From Gracilimonas sp034520725 (GTDB taxonomy: Bacteria > Bacteroidota > Rhodothermia > Balneolales > Balneolaceae): a stretch of DNA of 64,000 nucleotides. This document shows, one piece after another, positions 50,793 to 58,583 of this stretch. The notes beneath the pieces are model-generated. The model made no database searches. It saw only the letters and a program-made list of their open reading frames with translations, and was not told where the DNA came from. The stretch covers positions 62,001 through 126,000 of the forward strand of contig JAXHNH010000011.1 of the NCBI GenBank assembly GCA_034520725.1, in the 5' to 3' direction. The translations under genes were made by a program, and so were the position numbers. Numbering within the stretch: position 1 is the first letter of the stretch; each line of letters opens with the position of its first letter.

Positions 50793-50870
50793 AAATCACT
50801 AATCGCCGATCGGTTAATCGAAATTCTGATTGATCTGCAATAGACCGAATGACCGATTCACGATGGACGA
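50793..50870 (-). repeat. Dispersed intergenic repeat, copy D
   Basis: A direct repeat of copy C over about 75 bp with only a few differences, for example CTGCAATAG where copy C has CTGCGATAG. Confidence 0.65.
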
Positions 50871-50981
50871 ATTTTATTCTGTTCTAAGGATTTTTTCAGG
50901 CACTAGCATAACTGAAACTCAAAAGTATTAGCCCATATTACCCCGGTTTCATTACGGGCAATGATACTATTATAGCCCTAG

Positions 50982-50997
50982 TTGGAAGCGCCTCTAA
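50982..50997. promoter_or_regulatory. Degenerate LacI-type operator before the GbsR gene
   Basis: TTGGAAGCGCCTCTAA agrees with the perfect icmF site at 13 of 16 positions, with the left half intact. It is 75 nt ahead of the regulator start. Confidence 0.35.
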
Positions 50998-51026
50998 ATT
51001 TTCTTGCTTACTGATTAGAAATTTGC

Positions 51027-51047
51027 TTTATTTGAAATAAATCAAAT
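51027..51047. promoter_or_regulatory. Palindromic operator candidate for the GbsR-type regulator
   Basis: Two overlapping perfect inverted repeats: TTTATTT-G-AAATAAA (51027-51041) and ATTTGA-N6-TCAAAT (51030-51047). They end 24 nt before the regulator ATG. A separate palindrome TGGCGCCA lies at 51061-51068. An autoregulatory site is likely. Confidence 0.5.
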
Positions 51048-51071
51048 ATACAAAATGCACTGGCGCCAATC

Positions 51072-51575
51072 ATGAATAAGCAAGAACTCATTCAGCAACT
51101 TATTAACGCCTATTCAGAAGCGTATGTTAAGCTTGGTCACAGTTCACTTATGGGGAAGGTAGTAGCTCTGCTTTTGACTTCTCCAGAGCCTTTATCACTT
51201 GATCAGATCTCAGAAGAACTGCAAATGAGTAAAGGACCTATCTCACAAATATCTCGAAAGCTAAAGGATCACAATTTGATCGAGAAGGTGTGGATACCCG
51301 GAGAGCGTAAAGATTATTACAGGGCTGTACCGGATATTTTTGGTCAGGCTTTTGCCAATTATGCGGCCTCCATGAAAAAGAATATGGAACTGGGTGAGCA
51401 ATTTAGTCAGCTTGCGAGTGAATTGGACATTCAGGACGAACAGGCAGAGCACATCATAAATCGTATGGATGAAATGAAATTGTTTTATGAGATGATGGAT
51501 GAGTACAACAAGAATTTTTTGAGTGCCTGGAAACAGGATGTAAAACCAAAATTAAAAGAAACACCTCAGGTATAA
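51072..51575 (+). CDS. GbsR/MarR-family transcriptional regulator
   Basis: A 167-residue winged-helix regulator. The block LMGKVVALLLTSPEPLSLDQ, then SEELQMSKGPISQISRKL and VWIPGERKDYYRAVPD, is typical of the GbsR branch of MarR proteins. The C-terminal helices (about 100-165) should dimerise. Relatives respond to choline, or act as repressors of neighbouring operons. It stands 71 nt ahead of the acyl-CoA gene set on the same strand and has strong palindromes in its own promoter region, so it probably controls itself and the genes that follow. The ligand is unknown. Intact. Confidence 0.8.
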   Translation: MNKQELIQQLINAYSEAYVKLGHSSLMGKVVALLLTSPEPLSLDQISEELQMSKGPISQISRKLKDHNLIEKVWIPGERKDYYRAVPDIFGQAFANYAASMKKNMELGEQFSQLASELDIQDEQAEHIINRMDEMKLFYEMMDEYNKNFLSAWKQDVKPKLKETPQV

Positions 51576-51646
51576 TACTTCATTAAAGCTTAATGAAATA
51601 TTGGTATATAAAGATTATTTGAAAATTATCAAACGTAACAAACGCT

Positions 51647-52387
51647 ATGGAATTTAAAGACAAAGTAATTCTCATTACAGGTGGGGCAGCCGGAATAGGA
51701 AAGGCAACAGCTAAAGCATTTGCTGAATTAGGCGGAACCGTTGTGATATGGGATGTAAATGAAGAAGCCGGAAATGAATTGGTAAAAGGATTTCGATCTG
51801 GCGATGTGAAGTCATTGTTCAAAAAAGTGGATGTAACTAACTTCGATGCGGTGGGAGAGGCTATTCGGGAGATTATGGATGAATTTGGGAAACTGGATGT
51901 ATTGATCAATAATGCCGGTATCACCAAAGATAAAACCCTTAAGAAAATGGATCCTGAAACCTGGCAGCAGGTGATTGATGTGAATCTGACCGGCGTTTTC
52001 AATTGCACCCGGCAGGCCGTTAACCATATGCTGGAAGCTGAGTCAGGGGTGATACTAAATGCCAGTTCAGTTGTAGGGCTATATGGCAATTTTGGTCAGA
52101 CTAATTATGTGGCTACCAAATCGGGTGTGATCGGAATGACCAAAACGTGGGCCCGGGAGTTAGGTGGAAAAGGAATCCGTGTGAATGCAATTGCCCCCGG
52201 TTTTATTGCTACTGAAATGGTGCAAAAAATGCCGGAGAAGGTTATTGAGCATATGGTATCCAAAACGCCATTGGGAAGAATGGGTAAGCCGGAAGACATC
52301 GCTAACGCTTATACCTTCCTTGCTTCCGATAAGGCTGCTTTTATAACCGGAACGGTACTTAGCGTTGACGGAGGTATTATTTCATGA
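51647..52387 (+). CDS. Short-chain dehydrogenase, 3-oxoacyl reductase type
   Basis: A 246-residue classical SDR close to FabG/PhaB. The cofactor site is ITGGAAGIGKATAKAFAELG, the NNAG motif is at LINNAGITKD, and the catalytic Ser-Tyr-Lys set lies in NASSVVGLYGNFGQTNYVAT then K. The end, SVDGGIIS, is the usual FabG-type cap. It should interconvert 3-oxoacyl and 3-hydroxyacyl thioesters with NAD(P)H. In this cluster, with a MaoC hydratase and an acyl-CoA ligase, a CoA-thioester substrate is more likely than acyl-ACP. The stop overlaps the KASIII-like start by 4 nt. Intact. Confidence 0.88.
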   Translation: MEFKDKVILITGGAAGIGKATAKAFAELGGTVVIWDVNEEAGNELVKGFRSGDVKSLFKKVDVTNFDAVGEAIREIMDEFGKLDVLINNAGITKDKTLKKMDPETWQQVIDVNLTGVFNCTRQAVNHMLEAESGVILNASSVVGLYGNFGQTNYVATKSGVIGMTKTWARELGGKGIRVNAIAPGFIATEMVQKMPEKVIEHMVSKTPLGRMGKPEDIANAYTFLASDKAAFITGTVLSVDGGIIS

Positions 52388-53373
52388 GGAATGCACGCAT
52401 CATAGGAACAGGAATGTCGGTTCCCGAGAAGGTGGTTCCAAACAGCTGGTTCAATGAACGTCTGGGAGAAGACGTGGATACCTGGCTTCAGGAAAATCTG
52501 ACCATCAAAGAACGTCGTTGGATGAGTGAAGGCGAGAAGATGAGTGATTTCATCGTTGAAGCTACTCAAAAGGCGCTGACGATGGCTGAGCTTGACCCAG
52601 AAGATGTGGATCTGCTGATCATATCTACTGACACTCCGGAGTTTATCTCACCTTCAACAGCCTCTTTGGTTTGTTACGAGGCAGGACTGACTAATGCAGC
52701 CAGTTTTGATCTCAATACTGCCTGTGCCGGTTTTGTAACAGCTACAGAAACGGCTGTGAATTTCATTAAAGCTGATCCAAGATATAAGCATGCTGTGGTA
52801 GTTGGAGCTTACGGAATGAGCCGTTTCCTGAATCTGGATGACAAAAAGACAGTCACTCTATTTGCTGACGGAGCATCTGCTGCTGTATTACAGGTTACGG
52901 ATGATGAAGTGTCTCATCACTTGGCTTCCGACATTCAGACCAAAGGAGAGTACAACGATTACATGGGAATCTATCATGGTGGTTCAGCTCATCCTGTAGA
53001 TGAAGAAAGTATAGAGACAGGAATGCACAAGCTGGTCTTTGCCAAGAAATTTCCAAAAGAATTGAATCCACTTATGTGGACTAAAATGATCCGTACCGTG
53101 GCGGAACGAGGTGGTTTTGATGTCAGTGAGATTAAACGAGCTTATATGACTCAGATCAACATCAATCAGATCCACGAAACGATGGATAACCTAGGTTTGC
53201 CCAGAGAAACAGCCACAACCATTATGAGTACTTATGGTTATACAGGTTCAGCCGCTATAGGTATGGCAATGGATATTTCAGTACGGAAAGAAGAACTCAC
53301 TAAAGGCGATATCATCGTGATGATGGGTTCAGGTGGCGGACTTACATTCGCGTGTAACGCCTTCCGTTGGTAA
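52384..53373 (+). CDS. KASIII-like thiolase-fold protein lacking catalytic His/Asn
   Basis: A 329-residue member of the 3-oxoacyl-ACP synthase III fold. The nucleophile is present: NTACAGFVTATET, Cys114. FabH enzymes also need His in HQAN and Asn in GNTS. Here the first reads MTQININQIHETM, with Thr where His belongs, and the second reads STYGYTGSAAIG, with Tyr where Asn belongs. Such changes usually remove decarboxylative condensation, as in KASIII-like acyltransferases. The protein may therefore be an acyltransferase or catalyse a non-decarboxylative reaction on a CoA ester. It overlaps the SDR gene and precedes the symporter. The fold is confident; the reaction is unknown. Confidence 0.8.
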   Translation: MRNARIIGTGMSVPEKVVPNSWFNERLGEDVDTWLQENLTIKERRWMSEGEKMSDFIVEATQKALTMAELDPEDVDLLIISTDTPEFISPSTASLVCYEAGLTNAASFDLNTACAGFVTATETAVNFIKADPRYKHAVVVGAYGMSRFLNLDDKKTVTLFADGASAAVLQVTDDEVSHHLASDIQTKGEYNDYMGIYHGGSAHPVDEESIETGMHKLVFAKKFPKELNPLMWTKMIRTVAERGGFDVSEIKRAYMTQININQIHETMDNLGLPRETATTIMSTYGYTGSAAIGMAMDISVRKEELTKGDIIVMMGSGGGLTFACNAFRW

Positions 53374-53400
53374 TACAAAAATTTAACCGGGATAGATAAA

Positions 53401-54948
53401 ATGGAACTAGCTTCACAAGAAATGGTAACCGCAGGGTGGGTTCTTATCAGTGTGTATGCATTGGTGATCCTCTATTTCGTGATTCGTGGAGCACGAAACA
53501 TCAAAAATATTGATGATTATGCGCTTGGCAATGTACTGTTTTCACCCTATGCAGTAGGGTTGTCGCTTGCTGCCTCCATTACAAGTGCCGCTACCTTTAT
53601 AATTAACCCAGGTTTTGTCGCTTTATACGGTATCAGTGGGATCTTATCTATGGCAATTGCACTTCCCATTGCGGCCTTGTTATCTCTGATTTTGCTTACC
53701 AAAGGCTTTCGTAAACACGGTAAGCTGGTGAAGGCACTTACTATGGCTCAGTGGATGGAAACGCGCTACAAGAGCAAGAAATTCGGGATCTTCTTTGGAT
53801 TTCTTTCATTGCTTCTGATCACATTTATTGTCCTTATTTGTGTGGGTTTGACTAAAGTTTTGGCCAGTACATTAAACATTCCAGAGTTTTATACACTGGT
53901 TGGAATTGTTGTCTTTGTGTTTGGTTATATGATGTTTGGTGGAGCAAATTCAATGGTTTACACCAATACCATTCAGGCTCTGCTCATGCTCATTGTGGCC
54001 TTTATATTACTGGGTTCAGGTTATGAACATTTCAGTAACGGGGTACATGCTTTCCTTGACAAACTTGCAGCTATAGATCCGCAACTAACATCTACTACCA
54101 ACAACTCCAGTTTTCTGTTCAGGGATTATTTTGAAATTTTTGTAGCACAGTTTATTGTCGGAATAGCCATCATTTGCCAGCCTCATATCTTGACGAAATC
54201 ATTACTGCTCAAAAGTGATGATGATGTCAATAAGTACCTTACCACAGGGATCATAACCCAGTTTATTTTCTTTTCAGTGGTATCTGTTGGCTTATACATC
54301 CGACTCACTTTCCCTGATCTGTCAGCCAATGGCTCAACAATACCTATGGACGGATTGGTCTCAGCTTATGTGGTCAGTGAATTTCCTGTATTTGTGGGAT
54401 TGATAGTGGTTATGGGTTTGATCTCAGCAGGACTCTCGACTTTAGAAAGTTTGATCCAATCACTTTCGACAAGTATTACAAAGGATATTATACAGCCGCT
54501 AGCCGGTAACAAGTTAGGTATGAAAGGTGAAGAAGGAAATTCTGTTCTTATCAATAAGGGAGTCATTGTAGTGATGGCCATTGCAACAGTCTTGATTTCC
54601 TGGGATCAGATTGTAAATCCCAAGCTTAGTGTCGGAATTTTTGCTCAGAATGGGGTTTACGCATACTTTTCGTCTGCCTTTGTACCCATTTTATTTGGAA
54701 TGTTTTTTAAGAATGTATCTCTGAAAGCCGTCTTTTCAGCTTCCATTGTTGCTGTGGTAACCCATTTCACGATGTATTATGCGCAGCTTCCGGTCCCTTT
54801 CACTCAATCAACAGGCGAAAATCCGGGTGTGGCAGCCGCTGTAGCTATCATTTTTTCACTGCTCACAGTGATGATAATTATGAAAGTTGAGGGTGAGTCA
54901 CTCAAAGTTGTGAAGGAAGTTCCAACTCCAAAAGAAGAGATGATTTGA
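53401..54948 (+). CDS. Sodium:solute symporter (SSS family)
   Basis: A 515-residue inner-membrane transporter with about thirteen helices. The N-terminal part shows the SSS pattern: VIRGARNIKNIDDYALGNVL, then LSLAASITSAATFIINPGFV, including the serine- and threonine-rich first sodium-site helix. Later GLISAGLSTLESLIQSLSTS matches the helix that completes the Na2 site. SSS members carry sugars, amino acids, or carboxylates such as acetate and pantothenate. With an acyl-CoA ligase next door, a carboxylic acid is the most reasonable cargo, which is inference. It follows the KASIII-like gene by 27 nt and precedes the hydrolase by 1 nt. Intact. Confidence 0.88.
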   Translation: MELASQEMVTAGWVLISVYALVILYFVIRGARNIKNIDDYALGNVLFSPYAVGLSLAASITSAATFIINPGFVALYGISGILSMAIALPIAALLSLILLTKGFRKHGKLVKALTMAQWMETRYKSKKFGIFFGFLSLLLITFIVLICVGLTKVLASTLNIPEFYTLVGIVVFVFGYMMFGGANSMVYTNTIQALLMLIVAFILLGSGYEHFSNGVHAFLDKLAAIDPQLTSTTNNSSFLFRDYFEIFVAQFIVGIAIICQPHILTKSLLLKSDDDVNKYLTTGIITQFIFFSVVSVGLYIRLTFPDLSANGSTIPMDGLVSAYVVSEFPVFVGLIVVMGLISAGLSTLESLIQSLSTSITKDIIQPLAGNKLGMKGEEGNSVLINKGVIVVMAIATVLISWDQIVNPKLSVGIFAQNGVYAYFSSAFVPILFGMFFKNVSLKAVFSASIVAVVTHFTMYYAQLPVPFTQSTGENPGVAAAVAIIFSLLTVMIIMKVEGESLKVVKEVPTPKEEMI

Positions 54949-54949
54949 T

Positions 54950-56005
54950 ATGAGGAAGCTTCAGTCTACATATCATCAATCAGATCGAATCAGAACTCAT
55001 GTGCTGCAAAGCGATATTATTGCCGATCGGGAAACCATTGTGTTTCTGCATGGTAATGCTTCTTCATCGATCTTTTGGAAGGATACTATGGAAAGGATCG
55101 AGGATGATTATAACGTCATAGCTCCGGACCTAAGAGGATACGGTAAAACAGAGGATCTACTGATAGATGCAACCCAAGGATTTTCTGATCAGACTGAAGA
55201 TGTCATAAGCTTGCTGGATCATTTAGGTATCGAGCGTTTCCACGTTGCCGGACACAGTATGGGGGGAGGCGTTGTATATAGCTTAATTGTGAATTATGGA
55301 ACCAGAATTTTAAGTGCAACGCTTGTCAACCCTGTTTCACCATACGGTTTTGGTGGTACTAAAGGAGTGAATGGGGAACCGATCCGGGATGATTTTTCCG
55401 GTACAGGAGCCGGTACGGTTAATCCTGAATTTGCACGAAGGATTGAAACAAAAGATCGATCTGAAGAAGATGAGAATTCGAGTCCAAGACTTGTGATGAA
55501 TAAATACTTTTGGAAGCCTCCTTTCAGAGCACCAAATGAAGAAGAGTTGCTCGACGGGGTTCTTGAAGAGAAGATAGGAGAAAAAAAGTATCCCGGAGAT
55601 AAAGAGACATCAAAGAACTGGCCTGGATTTTCCCCAGGTGTTTATGGACCTGTAAACGCAGCTTCACCGAAATATTTGTCCGGATTGGCTGAGAACATCA
55701 TACAATCTTCACCTAAACCACCCATTCTATGGGTAAGAGGGACTCACGATAACATAGTATCTGATGAATCTCATTTTGATATTGGTGTTTTAGGGAATAT
55801 GGGACTGATTGAAGGCTATCCCGGCACGGATAAGTATCCGGCTCAGCCAATGGTATCACAAACACGGAAGGTACTTCAGGAATATGAGAAAGAGAGTGGA
55901 AGTTTCAGGGAAGCGTTAATGGAGAACACAGGGCATACTCCATTTATCGAGCAACCCGAAGTCTTTCTGGAACAATTTTTAAAACACGTCAAGGTGACAT
56001 CATGA
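54950..56005 (+). CDS. Alpha/beta-hydrolase
   Basis: A 351-residue cytoplasmic hydrolase; no signal peptide is visible. The oxyanion motif is VFLHGNASSSIFWKDTM and the nucleophile elbow is VAGHSMGGGVVYSLI, a Ser. The likely acid and base are in ILWVRGTHDNIVSD and ENTGHTPFIEQP. A cap of about 120 residues (around 145-265) is longer than in many family members. It should cleave an ester, lactone or thioester, presumably the compound brought in by the symporter, freeing an acid for the ligase. Overlaps the ligase start by 4 nt. OleB-like activity is unlikely because the nucleophile is Ser, not Asp. Confidence 0.82.
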   Translation: MRKLQSTYHQSDRIRTHVLQSDIIADRETIVFLHGNASSSIFWKDTMERIEDDYNVIAPDLRGYGKTEDLLIDATQGFSDQTEDVISLLDHLGIERFHVAGHSMGGGVVYSLIVNYGTRILSATLVNPVSPYGFGGTKGVNGEPIRDDFSGTGAGTVNPEFARRIETKDRSEEDENSSPRLVMNKYFWKPPFRAPNEEELLDGVLEEKIGEKKYPGDKETSKNWPGFSPGVYGPVNAASPKYLSGLAENIIQSSPKPPILWVRGTHDNIVSDESHFDIGVLGNMGLIEGYPGTDKYPAQPMVSQTRKVLQEYEKESGSFREALMENTGHTPFIEQPEVFLEQFLKHVKVTS

Positions 56006-57522
56006 AAGATTCCATCAATTATATCGAAACAGACTGGATCAAACGGTGGGCACAGTATTCACCGCAAAATATTGCACTAAAAAGTGTAGAAGACGGCACT
56101 GAACTAACCTACCGTGCTTTTCACAAAAGTATCAATCGAACGGCTTTTCTTTTACGTGATACCTACAAGGTATCCAAAGGAGACCGGGTAGCGGTATTGT
56201 CCATTAACCGTATTGAATACGTAATTCTCTTTTTTGCCATACAGAAACTGGGAGCCATCATGCTGCCCCTTAATTACAGACTTGCTGCCCCTGAGATAGC
56301 ATATCAATTGAAAGATACAGAGGCAAAGCTGTTGGTGTATGAAAATAGTTTTAGCCAAATATTGGATAAAGTTGACTATAAACCTGATGCGTCAGTTGAT
56401 TTTGATGGCAATGAAGGCCTCTCTGGCTGGATGTTTTCTGATGAAGAAGTTGAAGATGTTGACCACGCAGGCGCGTTTGAAGATGCTTGTATGATCTTAT
56501 ATACATCAGGTACAACCGGACGTCCAAAAGGTGCTTTGATCACGAATAAGATGCTTTTCTGGAACTCTGTAAATACAAGTTTGAGATTAAATCTTGTTCA
56601 GCAGGACGTATCCATTACTTTTGCTCCATTTTTTCATACCGGAGGCTGGAATGTATTGACGACGCCTTTATTGCATCGAGGGGCTACGGTGTTACTTATG
56701 AAAAAATTTGACGCGGATACTATTCTAAAACTATGTGATGATGAGGAGATCAGTATTCTGTTTGGAGTTCCTACTATGATGGATATGATGTATCGCTCTG
56801 AACAGTTTGAGAAGTGTTCCCTGAATACGGTTCGATATGCAATTGTTGGTGGTGAACCAATGGCGCTCAGCCTGATAGAAGCCTGGCAGGAAAAAGGGGT
56901 TCCGGTTCGTCAGGGATACGGACTTACTGAATTTGGTCCCAACGTATTTTCTCTGAACCAAGAAGACTCAAAGCGAAAGATCGGCTCAATAGGGTTCCCG
57001 AATTTTTACATCAACACACGGGTAGTGGATGACAACGGAAAGGATGTGCCGCAGGGTGAACCGGGTGAATTAGTACTGCAAGGACCGGTTTGCATGAAAG
57101 AATATTGGAACAATCCTGAAGCTACGGCCAAAACAATTGTGGATGATTGGTTACACACCGGGGATATTGTTCGAGTGGATGATGAAGGTTATTTCTATGT
57201 GATAGATCGCAAGAAAGAGATGTTCATTAGCGGGGCTGAAAATGTGTATCCGGCCGAAGTGGAACATGTGTTCCGCAAGCATCCGGCAATTAGAGACCTG
57301 GCGGTGATCGGTGTGCCAGATGAAAAGTGGGGTGAAAGCGGTAAGGCTTTTGTGGTGCTTAAAGAGGGAGAGAAGGTTAGTGCCGAAGACTTACAGGAAT
57401 GGGGAAAAGAGCAACTTGCCAAATTCAAAGTACCGAAACACTATGACTTCATAGACGAGCTGCCAAAAAGTGATAGCGGCAAAATTTTAAAGAAAGCGCT
57501 CAAAGAAACAGAAGGAGTGTGA
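56002..57522 (+). CDS. Acyl-CoA synthetase (AMP-forming)
   Basis: A 506-residue member of the ANL superfamily. The AMP-binding P-loop is MILYTSGTTGRPKGALITNK. Further motifs are VPVRQGYGLTEFGPN (A5), WLHTGDIVRVDDEGYFYVID with RKKEM (A7/A8 hinge), and PKSDSGKILKKALKE with the adenylation lysine (A10). It activates a carboxylic acid with ATP and loads it onto CoA. Chain length cannot be told from sequence. Overlapping starts and stops with the hydrolase and the MaoC gene show tight coupling: hydrolysis, activation and hydration in sequence. Intact. Confidence 0.92.
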   Translation: MKDSINYIETDWIKRWAQYSPQNIALKSVEDGTELTYRAFHKSINRTAFLLRDTYKVSKGDRVAVLSINRIEYVILFFAIQKLGAIMLPLNYRLAAPEIAYQLKDTEAKLLVYENSFSQILDKVDYKPDASVDFDGNEGLSGWMFSDEEVEDVDHAGAFEDACMILYTSGTTGRPKGALITNKMLFWNSVNTSLRLNLVQQDVSITFAPFFHTGGWNVLTTPLLHRGATVLLMKKFDADTILKLCDDEEISILFGVPTMMDMMYRSEQFEKCSLNTVRYAIVGGEPMALSLIEAWQEKGVPVRQGYGLTEFGPNVFSLNQEDSKRKIGSIGFPNFYINTRVVDDNGKDVPQGEPGELVLQGPVCMKEYWNNPEATAKTIVDDWLHTGDIVRVDDEGYFYVIDRKKEMFISGAENVYPAEVEHVFRKHPAIRDLAVIGVPDEKWGESGKAFVVLKEGEKVSAEDLQEWGKEQLAKFKVPKHYDFIDELPKSDSGKILKKALKETEGV

Positions 57523-57950
57523 TCATGAAAATGATGACCATACACGATCTGGAAATAAATCAGCGTGCAGAACACACGAAAAAAATTACTCAGGAAGAAG
57601 TTTATGCTTTTTCTGAGATCACCGGCGATAGGAATCCCATTCATATGGATAAAGAGTACGCCGAGCGCACCTTCTTTAAGAAACAAATTGCACATGGTGC
57701 TTTGTTATCGGGACTTATTTCTGCCGTGTTTGGGATGAAAGTACCTGGTCCGGGTGCCATTTATGAAATGCAGGAATTACGGTTTCTGAAACCCGTCTAT
57801 TTCGGGGACGAAGTCACGGCGTATGTAGAAGTACAGGAAATCAATAAAGAGCGTAATAGGGTGACATTCAACACCGGATGCTCCAATCAGAAAGGAGAGA
57901 TTGTTGCGGAAGGAAGATCCGTTTTATTACCATCAAAAAATAACCACTAA
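57519..57950 (+). CDS. MaoC-type (R)-enoyl-CoA hydratase
   Basis: A 143-residue hot-dog protein. The hydratase-2 motif is FSEITGDRNPIHMDKEYAER, with catalytic Asp and His, followed by KKQIAHGALLSGLISAVFG. The body fits PhaJ-like single-domain hydratases. It would convert trans-2-enoyl-CoA to (R)-3-hydroxyacyl-CoA, which the SDR in this cluster could oxidise. The two together complete a beta-oxidation-like or PHA-type step. Overlaps the acyl-CoA synthetase stop by 4 nt. Intact. Confidence 0.88.
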   Translation: MIMKMMTIHDLEINQRAEHTKKITQEEVYAFSEITGDRNPIHMDKEYAERTFFKKQIAHGALLSGLISAVFGMKVPGPGAIYEMQELRFLKPVYFGDEVTAYVEVQEINKERNRVTFNTGCSNQKGEIVAEGRSVLLPSKNNH

Positions 57951-57972
57951 CAAACATTAAAAGGTAAATATC

Positions 57973-58476
57973 ATGAAAAGGTTAATATTTAGCATTCTAG
58001 TTTTAGCACTGGCCGTAACAGGCTTAGCATGTAGCTCAAGCTCATCAGGTAACGACGAAGTCGAAGTTGAAGCCATTGTGGGTGACTGGGTTTCTGAAGG
58101 AGAAGGTAATGTTGCATTAGGACTGCAAATCATTGCGAAAACAGCCAGAATCGATGCCACTTTCGAAGAAGACAACTCTTACAATGTTGTATCAACCGAC
58201 AGTTCAGGTTCTGAAGTTACTTTTACCGGAACATATGAGCTTGGCGAAGAAACTGCCTCTGGAATTCGTTCTATCTCACTACAGCAAAATCAACCAACTT
58301 CTGTGGTATCAGAAGGTATTTTTCAAATCGATGGAAGTTCTATGACTTATGAAGTCATTCAAGTAGAACCAAATATTGGTGCCGAAGCTCCTACAGTAGC
58401 TGGCGGTTTTGGAAGCACAATTGTAGGTGGTGAAGCTCAAGGCATGCTTTGGGTTCAAAACTACACGAAGCAATAA
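57973..58476 (+). CDS. Small lipoprotein, unknown function
   Basis: A 167-residue lipoprotein: signal VLALAVTGLACSSSSSGN, with the lipidated Cys near residue 20 and a serine linker. The body is beta-rich (VGDWVSEGEGNVALGLQIIA, ATFEEDNSYNVV, FTGTYELGEETASG) and resembles lipocalin-like domains that bind hydrophobic ligands. It ends 8 nt before a terminator hairpin and comes 22 nt after the MaoC gene, so it closes the first transcription unit of the cluster. A ligand-carrier role across the periplasm is a guess from the fold and context. Intact. Confidence 0.65.
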   Translation: MKRLIFSILVLALAVTGLACSSSSSGNDEVEVEAIVGDWVSEGEGNVALGLQIIAKTARIDATFEEDNSYNVVSTDSSGSEVTFTGTYELGEETASGIRSISLQQNQPTSVVSEGIFQIDGSSMTYEVIQVEPNIGAEAPTVAGGFGSTIVGGEAQGMLWVQNYTKQ

Positions 58477-58483
58477 ACTATCT

Positions 58484-58515
58484 ACACGGGCTGGATATCC
58501 TGCCCGTGTTTTTAT
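58484..58515 (+). terminator. Rho-independent terminator within the acyl-CoA cluster
   Basis: ACACGGGC (58484-58491) pairs with GCCCGTGT (58502-58509) around a 10-nt loop, then a T-run. It divides the cluster into a catalytic unit and an envelope unit, or attenuates between them. Confidence 0.8.
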
Positions 58516-58583
58516 TTCACTTAGAGTGAATCTCTGAGTTTATTTTTTAGACTATGCCCAAAAAATGGATAAATCATCTCATT

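Noticed and set aside
50259..50843. Open frames on both strands after icmF
   Set aside because: They cross dispersed repeat copies C and D or lie antisense to icmF, and show no protein-like pattern.
51647..57522. The SDR, KASIII-like, hydrolase and AMP-ligase set looked like an OleABCD olefin pathway
   Set aside because: The hydrolase has a Ser elbow (GHSMGGG) rather than the Asp of OleB, the ligase has a standard acyl-CoA synthetase P-loop and adenylation lysine, the KASIII lacks the catalytic His and Asn, and the SDR is FabG-sized.
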